Shown: positions 25,542 through 33,364, numbered from the stretch's first letter. The stretch: DNA of 64,000 nucleotides from Litoreibacter ponti (GCF_003054285.1 NZ_QBKS01000001.1:496001-560000), one strand, 5' to 3'. Made by a program: numbers and translations. Notes: generated from the letters alone by a model not told the origin.

Positions 25542-28316
25542 ATGGCATTCAGTGACCGCATCTCCCGCAGCCCGTTGATCTATGATGAGACCGTCGCCGC
25601 CGATATCCGCGCGGAGTTCGGGGACGTGCCGGAGCCGCTCTGCGCGCTGCTTGAGGCCGCGGCGTCCTGCAGCGGCTATCTCGCGGGGCTGATGCGGCGG
25701 GAGGCGGAGTGGGTCCGGACGTTTGCGACCCATGAGGCCGACGCGCTTCGGGATGGCGTTTGGGCCGACATTGCCGCGGCGGAGGATTTGAAGCCCGCGT
25801 TTCGGCAGGCCAAGCGGCGGATCGCTTTGCTGACGGCGCTTGCCGATCTGGGCGGGCTCTGGCCGCTGGAGACCGTCACCCATTGCCTGACCGAGCTGGC
25901 CGATCGCTGCCTGCAGGTCGGTCTAAGCGCGCTTGTGGCCGCGCAAATCGCCCGCGGCGCGCTGCCGGGGCTCAAGCCCGAAGATGCCGAGACCGGCGGC
26001 GGGATGTGCGTGCTGGCGATGGGCAAGATGGGGGCGTATGAGCTGAACTACTCCTCCGACATCGATCTGATTTGCCTGTTCGATGAGAGCCGCTTTGCGC
26101 CTGACGACTACACGCAGGCCCGCGCGACCTTCGTCAAGATCACCCGGGCGCTGATGGGGATGATGTCGGATGTGACCGCCGACGGCTACGTGTTCCGCAC
26201 GGATTTGCGTCTGCGTCCCGATGCCTCCGTCACACCCGTCTGCATCGCGATGGAGGCTGCAGAGCGCTATTACGAGAGCGTCGGGCGCACGTGGGAGCGC
26301 GCGGCCTTCATCAAGGCGCGGCCCTGTGCGGGGGACATCGCGGCGGGCGACGCGTTTTTGCAGCGGTTGGCGCCGTTCATCTGGCGCAAGCATCTCGACT
26401 TTGCCGCCATTCAGGACGCCCATGACATGCGTCTGCGTATCCGAAGCCACAAGGGCTTGGGCGGCGAGATGGCTCTGGAGGGGCACAACATGAAGCTCGG
26501 TGCGGGCGGCATCCGCGAGATCGAGTTCTTCACCCAGACCCGACAACTGATCGCGGGGGGGCGCGATGCGTCCTTGCGCGCGCGCGGCACGCTGGAGGGG
26601 CTGTCCTGCCTTGTCGATGCGGGGTGGATTCCCGCTGAGGCCGCGCAAGTACTGGCGGCATCCTATGTTGCGCATCGCGAGGTGGAGCATCGGCTGCAGA
26701 TGATCGGGGACGCGCAGACCCATGACCTGCCGAAGAATTCGCAAGGGTTTGACCGCCTGGCGCGGTTCATGGGATTTGCGGAGACCGAAAGCTTTCGCGC
26801 GCGTGTGTTGGAGCGATTGGACCAGGTTGCCGCGGTCACAGACGAGTTCTTCGCACCGGAAGCGGATGAGACAGGCGGAGACGTACCGTCGGAATTGGAA
26901 AGCGCGCAAAGCTATCTGGAGCGCTGGCGCAGCCTTCCGGCCTTGCGCTCGGAGCGGGCGGTAACCCTGTTCCAGCGCGTCTTCCCGGGCGTGCTGGCAC
27001 AGATGGCCCGCGCCCCGCGCCCGCGCGAAGCGATGGCGGAGTTCGAGCGGTTCCTGTCGGGATTGCCGGCAGGGGTGCAGGTGTTCTCGCTCTTTGACGC
27101 GAACCCGAAGCTTGCGGCGTTGATTGTCGAGATTTGCGCGACCTCGCCCGCTTTGGCAACCTACCTGTCGCGCAACGCCGCCGTGCTGGACGCGGTGATC
27201 GGCGGCGGCTTTTTCGCGCCGTGGCCGGGGGTAGACGCGCTGCGGGCGGAGCTGGCCGAGCAGATGCGCCAAGCGCCAGACTACGAGGCCAAGCTCGACA
27301 CCGCGCGGCGCTGGCAGAAGGAATGGCACTTCCGGATCGGCGTGCATCACCTGCAGCAGCTTCTGGAGGCGGGCGATGTCGCGGCGCAATATGCCGATTT
27401 GGCGGAGGCCACGGTGAGCGCGTTGATGGCGGTGGTCACGGACGAGTTCGCCCGCAAGCACGGCCCGCCGCCAGGGCAGGGCGCGCTGGTTTTGGCGATG
27501 GGATCGCTTGGCGTGGGGCGATTATCGGCGGTGTCCGATCTGGACATGATCGTGATCTACGAACCGGGGGACGAAGAGATCTCAACCGGCCCGCGGTCTC
27601 TGCCCGTGCGCAGCTACTACGCGAAATTGACCCAAGCGCTGGTCACGGCATTGTCTGCGCCCATGGCGGAAGGGCGGCTCTACGAGGTGGATTTGCGCCT
27701 GCGCCCCTCGGGGCAGTCGGGGCCGGTGGCGACCTCGCTGGCGTCCTATGCGGGCTACCAGAAGGGCGAGGCCTGGGTATGGGAGCATCTGGCGCTGACC
27801 CGCGCCCGCCCGGTCTTTGGCGCGGCGGAGTTGCGCGCGCGGGTCGAAGAGGTGCGCGTGGATGTGCTGACCGATGGCTACCCGATCGAGCAGATCAAGC
27901 GCGAGACACAGGAAATGCGGGTCCGCCTGGCGGAGGCCGGGCGCGGGCGCGGCACGTGGGATGTCAAAGGCGGCCCCGGCGGCATGCAGGATGTCGAGCT
28001 GTGTAGCCAGGCCATCGGGCTGATGGCGCGCAGTGCTGCGCGGGGGCTGACGGAACAGCTGGACACGGGCGTGGATGCAGGGCTGATCACGACGGAGGAC
28101 GCGGCGACGTTGGCGCAGGCCCATGATCTGTACTCCCGGGTGCAGCTTGCGGCGCGGCTTCTGACGGCCAAACCGCTGGACCCAGACGAGATCGGGGAAG
28201 GGGGCTTGCGCCTTTTGCTGCGCGAATGCGGGTGCGACAGTCTCGACGCGCTGGCCGCGCGGCTTGAAAATTGTCGCAAACAGGCGGCGGGGGTCGTGGA
28301 CAAGGCGCTGTCCTAG
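25542..28316 (+). CDS. glnE: Bifunctional glutamine synthetase adenylyltransferase/deadenylase
   Basis: Adds and removes AMP on glutamine synthetase according to PII status. 924 residues with two nucleotidyltransferase halves. The N-terminal deadenylase has GKMGAYELNYSSDIDLICLF and FRTDLRLRPDAS; the C-terminal adenylylase has AMGSLGVGRLSAVSDLDMIV and YEVDLRLRPSGQSG. GGIREIEFFTQTRQL joins the first domain to the linker, and GGPGGMQDVELCSQ ends the second. Slightly shorter than the E. coli enzyme (946). The small gene at 28365 follows after 48 bases. Confidence 0.96.
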   Translation: MAFSDRISRSPLIYDETVAADIRAEFGDVPEPLCALLEAAASCSGYLAGLMRREAEWVRTFATHEADALRDGVWADIAAAEDLKPAFRQAKRRIALLTALADLGGLWPLETVTHCLTELADRCLQVGLSALVAAQIARGALPGLKPEDAETGGGMCVLAMGKMGAYELNYSSDIDLICLFDESRFAPDDYTQARATFVKITRALMGMMSDVTADGYVFRTDLRLRPDASVTPVCIAMEAAERYYESVGRTWERAAFIKARPCAGDIAAGDAFLQRLAPFIWRKHLDFAAIQDAHDMRLRIRSHKGLGGEMALEGHNMKLGAGGIREIEFFTQTRQLIAGGRDASLRARGTLEGLSCLVDAGWIPAEAAQVLAASYVAHREVEHRLQMIGDAQTHDLPKNSQGFDRLARFMGFAETESFRARVLERLDQVAAVTDEFFAPEADETGGDVPSELESAQSYLERWRSLPALRSERAVTLFQRVFPGVLAQMARAPRPREAMAEFERFLSGLPAGVQVFSLFDANPKLAALIVEICATSPALATYLSRNAAVLDAVIGGGFFAPWPGVDALRAELAEQMRQAPDYEAKLDTARRWQKEWHFRIGVHHLQQLLEAGDVAAQYADLAEATVSALMAVVTDEFARKHGPPPGQGALVLAMGSLGVGRLSAVSDLDMIVIYEPGDEEISTGPRSLPVRSYYAKLTQALVTALSAPMAEGRLYEVDLRLRPSGQSGPVATSLASYAGYQKGEAWVWEHLALTRARPVFGAAELRARVEEVRVDVLTDGYPIEQIKRETQEMRVRLAEAGRGRGTWDVKGGPGGMQDVELCSQAIGLMARSAARGLTEQLDTGVDAGLITTEDAATLAQAHDLYSRVQLAARLLTAKPLDPDEIGEGGLRLLLRECGCDSLDALAARLENCRKQAAGVVDKALS

Positions 28317-28364
28317 GGCGTGGCCCGTGCTAAATTGCGCCGAGCGATAACAGGGGCGACCGGC

Positions 28365-28640
28365 ATGGAGCTGCAGACAATCGACCGCAAGGGCCTGATC
28401 CGCGAGGCGTTCCGGATCGAGGGGATCACCAAGGGCGAGTGCCGCTCGATCTTTCTGGATTGGGCGCTGACCCTGCCGGACGGTTTGGCAGCGACGGACG
28501 CGATCCAGGCCCTTCTTGAAGCCTATGCGCTGGATGCTCAAACGCATCCCATGGGCGAGGTCCTGCGCGAGGGACTTTTGACGCCGCCGACCCCGCGCCG
28601 TCGCGGAGGGCGCGCAGCGCGCCTGTCTTCCAAGACATGA
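28365..28640 (+). CDS. Conserved small protein of unknown function, 91 residues
   Basis: Start ATG at 28365 with GGGGCGACC upstream. The product is MELQTIDRKGLIREAFRIEG followed by an acidic-aromatic segment (CRSIFLDWALTLPDG) and an Ala-rich helix, ending in a basic tail (PRRRGGRAARLSSKT). No membrane segment, signal or metal motif. It resembles small cytoplasmic proteins kept in Rhodobacterales beside glnE, but I cannot name a family. The stop runs into the shared terminator at 28640. Confidence 0.72.
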   Translation: MELQTIDRKGLIREAFRIEGITKGECRSIFLDWALTLPDGLAATDAIQALLEAYALDAQTHPMGEVLREGLLTPPTPRRRGGRAARLSSKT

Positions 28641-28673
28641 AAAAAGCCGCGTGCCCATTGGGCCACGCGGCTT
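28640..28673 (-). terminator. Intrinsic terminator of the IalB-like gene
   Basis: Perfect 10-bp stem AAGCCGCGTG (28644-28653) with CACGCGGCTT (28664-28673), 10-base loop. On the minus strand it is followed by a T run (complement of 28640-28645), 20 bases downstream of the IalB-like stop. On the plus strand only CTTAAAA follows, so it serves chiefly the minus gene but may also stop the 91-residue gene's transcript. Confidence 0.85.
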
Positions 28674-28692
28674 AAAATTGGTGTCGTTCCGA

Positions 28693-29352
28693 TTACTCGG
28701 CGCGGGCGTTTGCCGTGGCGGCGTCCATCCCGGCGGTGAAGCCTTTCAGCGACATGGTCAGCTCGACCACCTGATCGGGGGCCTGCGCGGGAACCACCGT
28801 GATCTTGGCGGCATTGCCGCGCTTGAAGGCTGCGACATCGCCATCGGTGAAGCCCACGCGGGCAAAGCAGCCGACTTGCGTGCAGAAGGTGAAGGGGTAG
28901 ACCTTGGCCTGCCCGCCATCGACCGCCAGTTTCACCTGCTGGGTCAGCAGGGTTTCCAGCGGGGTCACGATGGTTGCGCCTGCGGCCAGCTGGTCGCCTT
29001 CGGGAAGCGGGAAGAGGTTTATCTCGGCCACGGAGTTGCCCTGCTGGTCGGACAGCAGCTGGTAGAGCTGGCAGGGATCCTTGGTGCCCTCGGGGGCCTT
29101 GATGCAGCGCAATTCCCAATCGCCGTGCTCGGAGATGCGGTAGGTCGTGCCGACCTCGATGATCTCTTGGCCGGTGCTTAGCCCGTCGGCGCGCTCGGTC
29201 GTCTCGCCCTCTGTGGGGGCCTCGGTTGTGGTTTGCGCGCCCGCGGCAGGGGCCTCTTCGGTGGTCTCGGTCGCGGTTTGCGCCACGGCGCCGGTCGACA
29301 CGAAAGCGGCGATGGCCGCGCCAATCATCAGGGATTTAAGATACTCAGACAT
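28693..29352 (-). CDS. Invasion-associated locus B (IalB)-like secreted protein
   Basis: 219 residues from ATG 29352 (AGGACC upstream). Signal peptide MIGAAIAAFVSTGAVAQ, then a Thr/Glu/Ala-rich spacer (about residues 25-60) and the IalB domain: GDWELRCIKAPEG, DPCQLYQLLSD, FPLPEGDQLAAGATIVTP and the paired cysteines in FTFCTQVGCFARVGF. In Bartonella IalB is linked to erythrocyte invasion, but homologues are widespread in free-living alphaproteobacteria, where the role is unknown. Likely periplasmic. Its upstream region contains the two orphan terminators described separately. Confidence 0.88.
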   Translation of the reverse strand: MSEYLKSLMIGAAIAAFVSTGAVAQTATETTEEAPAAGAQTTTEAPTEGETTERADGLSTGQEIIEVGTTYRISEHGDWELRCIKAPEGTKDPCQLYQLLSDQQGNSVAEINLFPLPEGDQLAAGATIVTPLETLLTQQVKLAVDGGQAKVYPFTFCTQVGCFARVGFTDGDVAAFKRGNAAKITVVPAQAPDQVVELTMSLKGFTAGMDAATANARAE

Positions 29353-29510
29353 TGGGGTCCTGTTGCTCGGTTTTTGAAATTTGCGGAGGTTTAACATGGG
29401 CCGCAGCGAGTGTCAGGCGGGAAAACACATCGTTGCGCGGGGTCACGCTCTTTTCATGGTTGCTTGGTAATCAGGATGCCGTGGCGAGCGGGCGGTCTGA
29501 CCTGGCATCT

Positions 29511-29586
29511 GACGTGAAAAAAGGGCCGGCTTGCGCTGACCCTTTTCCCGAATTGTCTTCTCCCTGTCGGACTAGGCCGACTTATA
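29511..29586 (-). ncRNA. Candidate second small RNA or transcript tail (low confidence)
   Basis: On the minus strand a possible promoter (TTGACC at 29616-29621; weak -10 TAACGT at 29593-29598, spacer 17) is followed by a small stem (29566-29570 with 29577-29581) and a terminator at 29517-29546. The implied transcript is about 70 bases. The promoter is weak and the 5' end is a guess; the region may instead be the end of a longer RNA. Confidence 0.3.
29517..29546 (-). terminator. Orphan intrinsic terminator, minus strand
   Basis: On the minus strand AAAAGGGTCAGC, loop GCAA (a GNRA tetraloop), GCCGGCCCTTTT, then more T (T run is the complement of 29517-29522). The stem has one G-U pair and one A-C mismatch. 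No protein gene ends upstream of it on this strand. Confidence 0.65.
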
Positions 29587-29673
29587 TGCGAGACGTTATG
29601 GCGCGCGATGGCATGGGTCAACCGGAATTCTTTGAGATTTGATCACATCTTAGAGCGACCGGCTCACGTGGAC

Positions 29674-29702
29674 AAAAAAAGGCCGTGTCCTTGGACACGG
29701 CC
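29674..29702 (-). terminator. Orphan intrinsic terminator, minus strand, seven Ts
   Basis: Perfect 10-bp stem GGCCGTGTCC (29681-29690) with GGACACGGCC (29693-29702), 2-base spacer (so a 4-6 base loop in practice), followed on the minus strand by seven Ts (complement of 29674-29680). This is the strongest intrinsic terminator in the window, yet no minus-strand protein gene precedes it. Confidence 0.85.
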
Positions 29703-29806
29703 CAGTCGACAGGGAGGAAGTCATGCCAACGCACCGGTGCGTTTTCGGAGGAGATCTTCAAACGCGGCGCATCGCCATGCGGATCACTCTGGCACAAAGA
29801 AGTTAA
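29674..29806 (-). ncRNA. Candidate trans-acting small RNA with two anti-Shine-Dalgarno motifs
   Basis: Seen: on the minus strand a good -10 box TACAAT (complement of 29813-29818, -35 poor) predicts a start near 29806; the transcript would end in the U7 terminator at 29674-29702, giving about 130 bases. It contains a small stem CGCAT/ATGCG, then unpaired CTCCTCC (29753 to 29747), a palindromic hairpin AACGCACCGGTGCGTT (29728-29743), then CTTCCTCCCT (29720 to 29711) before the terminator. Known: alphaproteobacterial Hfq-linked sRNAs (AbcR/NfeR types, Rhodobacter CcsR RNAs) expose CUCCUCCC-like motifs that pair with ribosome sites. Inferred: a similar regulator. Alternative: the plus strand encodes a 27-codon leader frame (29723-29806) using the same purine tract as its ribosome site. 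Confidence 0.5.
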
Positions 29807-29862
29807 CAAGGTATTGTAGGTGCAAAGAAAACTTGCGCGAACATGGGTACGGGGGCGGTTTG

Positions 29863-31428
29863 ATGGCTGATTTGGGTGGAATTTTCGTAGGTGGCGGCGG
29901 CGAAGGCTATACGGAGCCGCAGGAATTGCTGCTTAAATATGCCAACCGGCACGGGTTGATCGCGGGCGCGACGGGCACCGGCAAGACGGTGACGCTGCAA
30001 ATTCTGGCCGAGAATCTGTCCAACGCCGGCGTGCCGGTCTTCATGTCAGATGTGAAAGGCGATCTGTCGGGGCTTGCGGCCTCCGGCTCGCCCGATTTCA
30101 AACTGCACGGCGCCTTTACCGAGCGCGTCCAGAAGATCGGGTTCACCGATTACACCTACACCGCGTTCCCCGTCACTTTCTGGGACATGTATGGCGAGAA
30201 GGGCCATCCGGTGCGCACCACGGTGTCCGAGATGGGCCCGCTGCTGCTGTCGCGGCTGATGGAGCTGAGCGAGGCGCAGGAAGGCATCCTCAACATCGCC
30301 TTCCGCGTGGCCGACGAAGAAGGCCTGCCGCTGCTGGACCTGAAAGATCTGCAGGCGCTGCTGGTATGGATCGGTGAGAATGCCAAGACGCTGGCGCTCC
30401 GCTACGGTTTCGTGTCGTCCCAGTCTGTCGGGGCGATCCAGCGGCGATTGCTGGTGCTGGAAAACCAGGGGGCGGCCGATTTCTTCGGGGAGCCCGCGCT
30501 GGAGCTTGAAGACATGTTCCATGTGGGCGCGGACGGGCGCGGGCAGATCAACATTTTGGCCGCCGACAAGCTGATGGGCGCGCCTCGTCTTTACGCAACC
30601 TTCCTGCTGTGGCTGCTGTCCGAGCTGTTCGAGACGCTGCCCGAGGTGGGCGACCCGGACAAGCCGAAATTCGTGTTCTTCTTCGACGAGGCGCATCTGC
30701 TGTTTGATGGCGCGCCGAAAGCGCTGGTCGACAAGGTGGAGCAGGTTGCGCGGCTGATCCGCTCAAAGGGGGTGGGCGTCTATTTCATTACGCAGAAACC
30801 TGCGGACGTGCCGGAGGACATTCTGGGGCAGTTGGGCAACCGCGTGCAGCATGCGCTGCGGGCCTTTACCCGCAAGGACCAGAAGGATCTGCGCTCGGCG
30901 GCCGACACGTATCGCGAGAACCCGCGCTTCGATATCGAGGACGCGATCAAGGAGGTGGGTGTCGGCGAAGCAGTGACGTCATTTCTGATCAAGAAGGGCA
31001 TGCCGGGCGTGGCCGAGCGGACCCTGATCCGTCCGCCTTCCTCGCAGCTGGGGCCGCTGGATACCGCGTCGCGCAATGCCGCGATCGCGGGCTCGCCGGT
31101 GGCGGGTAAGTACGAGACGGTGCTGGATCGCAACTCGGCCTTCGAGATGCTCGCCAAGCGCGCCGCGGACGCGGCGAAAGCGGCAGAGGAAGCGGAGGCC
31201 AAGGAAGAGGAGATGGAGGCGCGGGACCGGGAGTATCAGACCGGGCGGCGCTATTCCGGGACGCGGGTGAAGCGGTCGACCTCGAAAACCAAGACGACGC
31301 GGACGCGCTCGCGACGCGGCGACTCTGTGGGGGAGGCCTTTGCGAAGTCGATGATGCGCTCCATCGGGACCAAGGCCGGGACCGCCATTGTGCGCGGGAT
31401 CATGGGGTCGCTGTTCAAGGGCCGCTAG
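29863..31428 (+). CDS. HerA-like ATPase (DUF853, helicase HerA-type DUF87 fold)
   Basis: 521 residues from ATG 29863 (GGGGGCGGTTTG upstream). Walker A GATGTGKT at residues 35-42, Walker B in FVFFFDEAHLLF, and sensor-like YFITQKPADVPEDILGQLGNRVQ: the HerA/FtsK superfamily pattern. A charged Ala/Glu helix (AADAAKAAEEAEAKEEEMEARDR) and a Lys/Arg/Thr-rich tail follow. Relatives are annotated as helicase HerA-like or DUF853; their biology is poorly known, with DNA translocation the presumed role. No NurA nuclease, SIR2 or other defence partner is next to it, so a defence role is not supported here. Confidence 0.88.
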   Translation: MADLGGIFVGGGGEGYTEPQELLLKYANRHGLIAGATGTGKTVTLQILAENLSNAGVPVFMSDVKGDLSGLAASGSPDFKLHGAFTERVQKIGFTDYTYTAFPVTFWDMYGEKGHPVRTTVSEMGPLLLSRLMELSEAQEGILNIAFRVADEEGLPLLDLKDLQALLVWIGENAKTLALRYGFVSSQSVGAIQRRLLVLENQGAADFFGEPALELEDMFHVGADGRGQINILAADKLMGAPRLYATFLLWLLSELFETLPEVGDPDKPKFVFFFDEAHLLFDGAPKALVDKVEQVARLIRSKGVGVYFITQKPADVPEDILGQLGNRVQHALRAFTRKDQKDLRSAADTYRENPRFDIEDAIKEVGVGEAVTSFLIKKGMPGVAERTLIRPPSSQLGPLDTASRNAAIAGSPVAGKYETVLDRNSAFEMLAKRAADAAKAAEEAEAKEEEMEARDREYQTGRRYSGTRVKRSTSKTKTTRTRSRRGDSVGEAFAKSMMRSIGTKAGTAIVRGIMGSLFKGR

Positions 31429-31433
31429 GCGGC

Positions 31434-31481
31434 GGGAAACTATTCAAAATAGTTTCCCGAAAATCATTTTGAATGATTTTC
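31434..31481. repeat. Tandem palindromes between convergent genes
   Basis: Two adjacent 10-bp hairpins: GGGAAACTAT (31434-31443) with ATAGTTTCCC (31449-31458), 5-base loop; then GAAAATCATT (31459-31468) with AATGATTTTC (31472-31481), 3-base loop. Their centres are reverse complements of each other (ATTCAAAAT and ATTTTGAAT). They lie directly after the HerA-like stop and reach into the stop codon of the convergent 76-residue gene. They may act as a bidirectional terminator/mRNA end structure or be a dispersed palindromic repeat. Confidence 0.65.
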
Positions 31482-31711
31482 TATCGGATGAGGCGGACCG
31501 GGCGCTGGTTGCACAGGACGATGTATTGCTCGCCATTTTCAATGGCCTGAAAACCGCGCTCCTTGATCATCGCCTCAAACTGCGCCCGTCCCATGACCCG
31601 CTCCACATCGCGCACGGCGCGGCGGACGACCCCGCCGCGCTGAGCGGATTTCGTGGCAAAAAGCTGATTAAACCAAAGGTCAGGCGGAAGAAGTTTGAGC
31701 GTCTGGGTCAT
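31481..31711 (-). CDS. Conserved small protein of unknown function, 76 residues
   Basis: Basic 76-residue protein starting MTQTLKLLPPDLWFNQLFAT, with RRAVRDVERVMGRAQFEAMI (helical, arginine-rich) and a C-terminal AIENGEQYIVLCNQRPVRLIR. No signal peptide or membrane helix. The pattern (a DLWFNQLFATK start) looks like a Rhodobacterales-specific short protein, but I know of no function. It is convergent with the HerA-like gene, its stop touching the tandem palindromes, and is followed upstream by the DUF1194 gene on the same strand, 35 bases away. Confidence 0.7.
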   Translation of the reverse strand: MTQTLKLLPPDLWFNQLFATKSAQRGGVVRRAVRDVERVMGRAQFEAMIKERGFQAIENGEQYIVLCNQRPVRLIR

Positions 31712-31746
31712 TGGGATGACCTAGCGCAGTATCTCTTGCATTTGTC

Positions 31747-32469
31747 TTAATCCGGATCGAGTTTTGCGAAGTCAAAGCTTTGCGGTGTGTGCCCTGCGAT
31801 CTCTAGAAACAGCTTGCGGCGCACGGCTTCGGCAAAGGTGGCGCGGCTCTCGGCTGTGACCATGAAGGCGCCGGGGCCGCCGATGATGCGTTCCTGGTAC
31901 TCGGCTTCCAGATTGCTGCCCGCGCGGCGACCGTCCTCCGGGCGAAGGATCGGCAGGGCGTTGATCGTGATCCCGGCCTCCAGCACCGCGGCGCGCGCGG
32001 TCGAGATATTCGGCCCCGAAGAATTGCGGATACTGTCGCCAGAGAAGTCGATGACAGCGCGAGGCGCGCGGATGTCATTGTCAGTGATCAGGCGCATCCC
32101 TTCCATCAACGCCGTGCCAATGGCGTTGCGCCCGAAGGCGCGTTGCGGCGTCGTCATCAAGGCGTCGGCAAAGGCAGTGGCACTGTCGGGGCCCGCGATG
32201 ATTGTCCAGTCGACCACCTGGGCCGTGTTGGTCGCCCATTCGACATAAGTCACCGCGATGGAGCCATAAATCGAGCTTTCAATCGCGTCCAGCACCATCG
32301 GGTCGGTCAGCGCTTCCGCGTAGCCTTGGCGTTGAAACGCCAGCTCCTGCGCGTCGATGGAGCCGGAGGCGTCGGCAAGCAGCACCAGCTCCAACCCCGT
32401 CTCACGAAGCTGCTGGGCCTGAGCCGGGGCGGCGGAGAGCAGAAGGGTCATGATCAGAGAACGCAGCAT
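31747..32469 (-). CDS. DUF1194 (von Willebrand A-like) exported protein
   Basis: 240 residues with a signal peptide (MLRSLIMTLLLSAAPAQAQQ). The mature protein begins with a vWA-like strand and metal-site motif LVLLADASGSID (DxSxS, residues about 30-40) and later has a VIDFSGDSIRN segment in place of the third MIDAS loop, typical of DUF1194. Such proteins bind divalent metal and usually mediate protein contacts in the periplasm. Function and partner are unknown. It lies 25 bases after mazG on the same strand. Confidence 0.88.
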   Translation of the reverse strand: MLRSLIMTLLLSAAPAQAQQLRETGLELVLLADASGSIDAQELAFQRQGYAEALTDPMVLDAIESSIYGSIAVTYVEWATNTAQVVDWTIIAGPDSATAFADALMTTPQRAFGRNAIGTALMEGMRLITDNDIRAPRAVIDFSGDSIRNSSGPNISTARAAVLEAGITINALPILRPEDGRRAGSNLEAEYQERIIGGPGAFMVTAESRATFAEAVRRKLFLEIAGHTPQSFDFAKLDPD

Positions 32470-32494
32470 GACCTAAGGGTAGCCAGTCGCGATC

Positions 32495-33307
32495 TTAAGG
32501 CAAGCGTTCTTCGGCCTTGGCCTGATCCCAAAGTGCGTCCATCTCGGCGAGGTCGCTGTCGGTGGGGCGTTTGCCGCGGGCGGCCAGCAAGGCCTCGACC
32601 TGCTCGAACCGGCGGGTGAACTTGGCGTTGGCGGCGCGCAGGGCGGATTCCGGATCCAGCCCCAGATGGCGGCCGAGATTGGCCATGACAAACAGCAGGT
32701 CGCCGAATTCTTCTTCGATCTCGGCCTGGGACAGCGTCTCGCGCGCCTCGACCAGCTCGCGGGACTCCTCGACGATCTTGTCGAGCACCTCGTCGGTGGA
32801 CGGCCAGTCGAAGCCCACGCGGGCGGCACGTTTCTGCAGCTTCAGCGCCCGAAGAAGCGCGGGCAGGCCGATGGCGACACCGTCGAGCGTGCCGCCTTGA
32901 TCCTTGCCCGCACGCTCGGCCGCTTTGATCTTTTCCCAATCAGCGGTCTGCTGTTCGGCGGACTTGTCGCGGCTCTCGTCGCCAAAGACATGGGGGTGAC
33001 GGGCGATCATCTTGTCGGAGATGGCATTGGCGACCTCCGCAAAGTCAAAATGCCCCGCCTCCGTGCCCATCTGCGTGTGATAGACCGTTTGCAGCAGCAG
33101 ATCGCCCAGCTCGCCCTTCAACTCATTCCAATCCCGGCGCTCAATCGCATCGGCGACCTCGTAGGCCTCTTCAATCGTGTAAGGCGCAATGGAGGCGAAA
33201 TCCTGCTCGACATCCCATGGGCAGCCGGTCTCGGGGTCGCGCAGGCGGCGCATGATCTCGATCAGGCGGGCCATGGGCTGTGTGCTGTCATAGATCAGAT
33301 CGGGCAT
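32495..33307 (-). CDS. mazG: Nucleoside triphosphate pyrophosphohydrolase
   Basis: Hydrolyses (d)NTPs to monophosphates, protecting the nucleotide pool. The ATG at 33307 gives 270 residues; an in-frame ATG at 33343 (282 residues) is also possible and neither has a clear ribosome site. Two MazG repeats: RLRDPETGCPWDVEQDF and ELKGELGDLLLQTVYHTQM (residues about 15-60), then EIEEEFGDLLFVMANLGRHL in the C-terminal half (metal-binding EExxD pattern). Divergent from the M20 gene by 57 bases. Confidence 0.95.
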   Translation of the reverse strand: MPDLIYDSTQPMARLIEIMRRLRDPETGCPWDVEQDFASIAPYTIEEAYEVADAIERRDWNELKGELGDLLLQTVYHTQMGTEAGHFDFAEVANAISDKMIARHPHVFGDESRDKSAEQQTADWEKIKAAERAGKDQGGTLDGVAIGLPALLRALKLQKRAARVGFDWPSTDEVLDKIVEESRELVEARETLSQAEIEEEFGDLLFVMANLGRHLGLDPESALRAANAKFTRRFEQVEALLAARGKRPTDSDLAEMDALWDQAKAEERLP

Positions 33308-33364
33308 TGCGCGGGCCTTGGGCTTGGGGAAGACTGCGCGCATCTAACCCCAAGGAGCGCGCCC

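Larger units (their letters stand above)
29353..29862. other. 510-base stretch without a convincing protein gene
   Basis: Between the IalB-like gene (minus) and the HerA-like ATPase (plus). It holds the promoters of both, and two hairpin-plus-T-run terminators oriented to the minus strand (29517-29546 and 29674-29702) that no minus-strand protein gene feeds. Frames crossing it are short, low in family character and run through the terminators. Candidate small RNAs are listed separately. Confidence 0.7.

Noticed and set aside
29723..29806. 27-codon plus-strand frame MPTHRCVFGGD... with ribosome-site-like AGGGAGGAAG
   Set aside because: Possible, but the strong minus-strand terminator and -10 box point to a small RNA on the other strand, and the peptide has no recognised features. 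Kept only as the alternative in the finding.
31434..31481. Short CRISPR-like repeats
   Set aside because: Only two different palindromes, no spacers and no cas genes.
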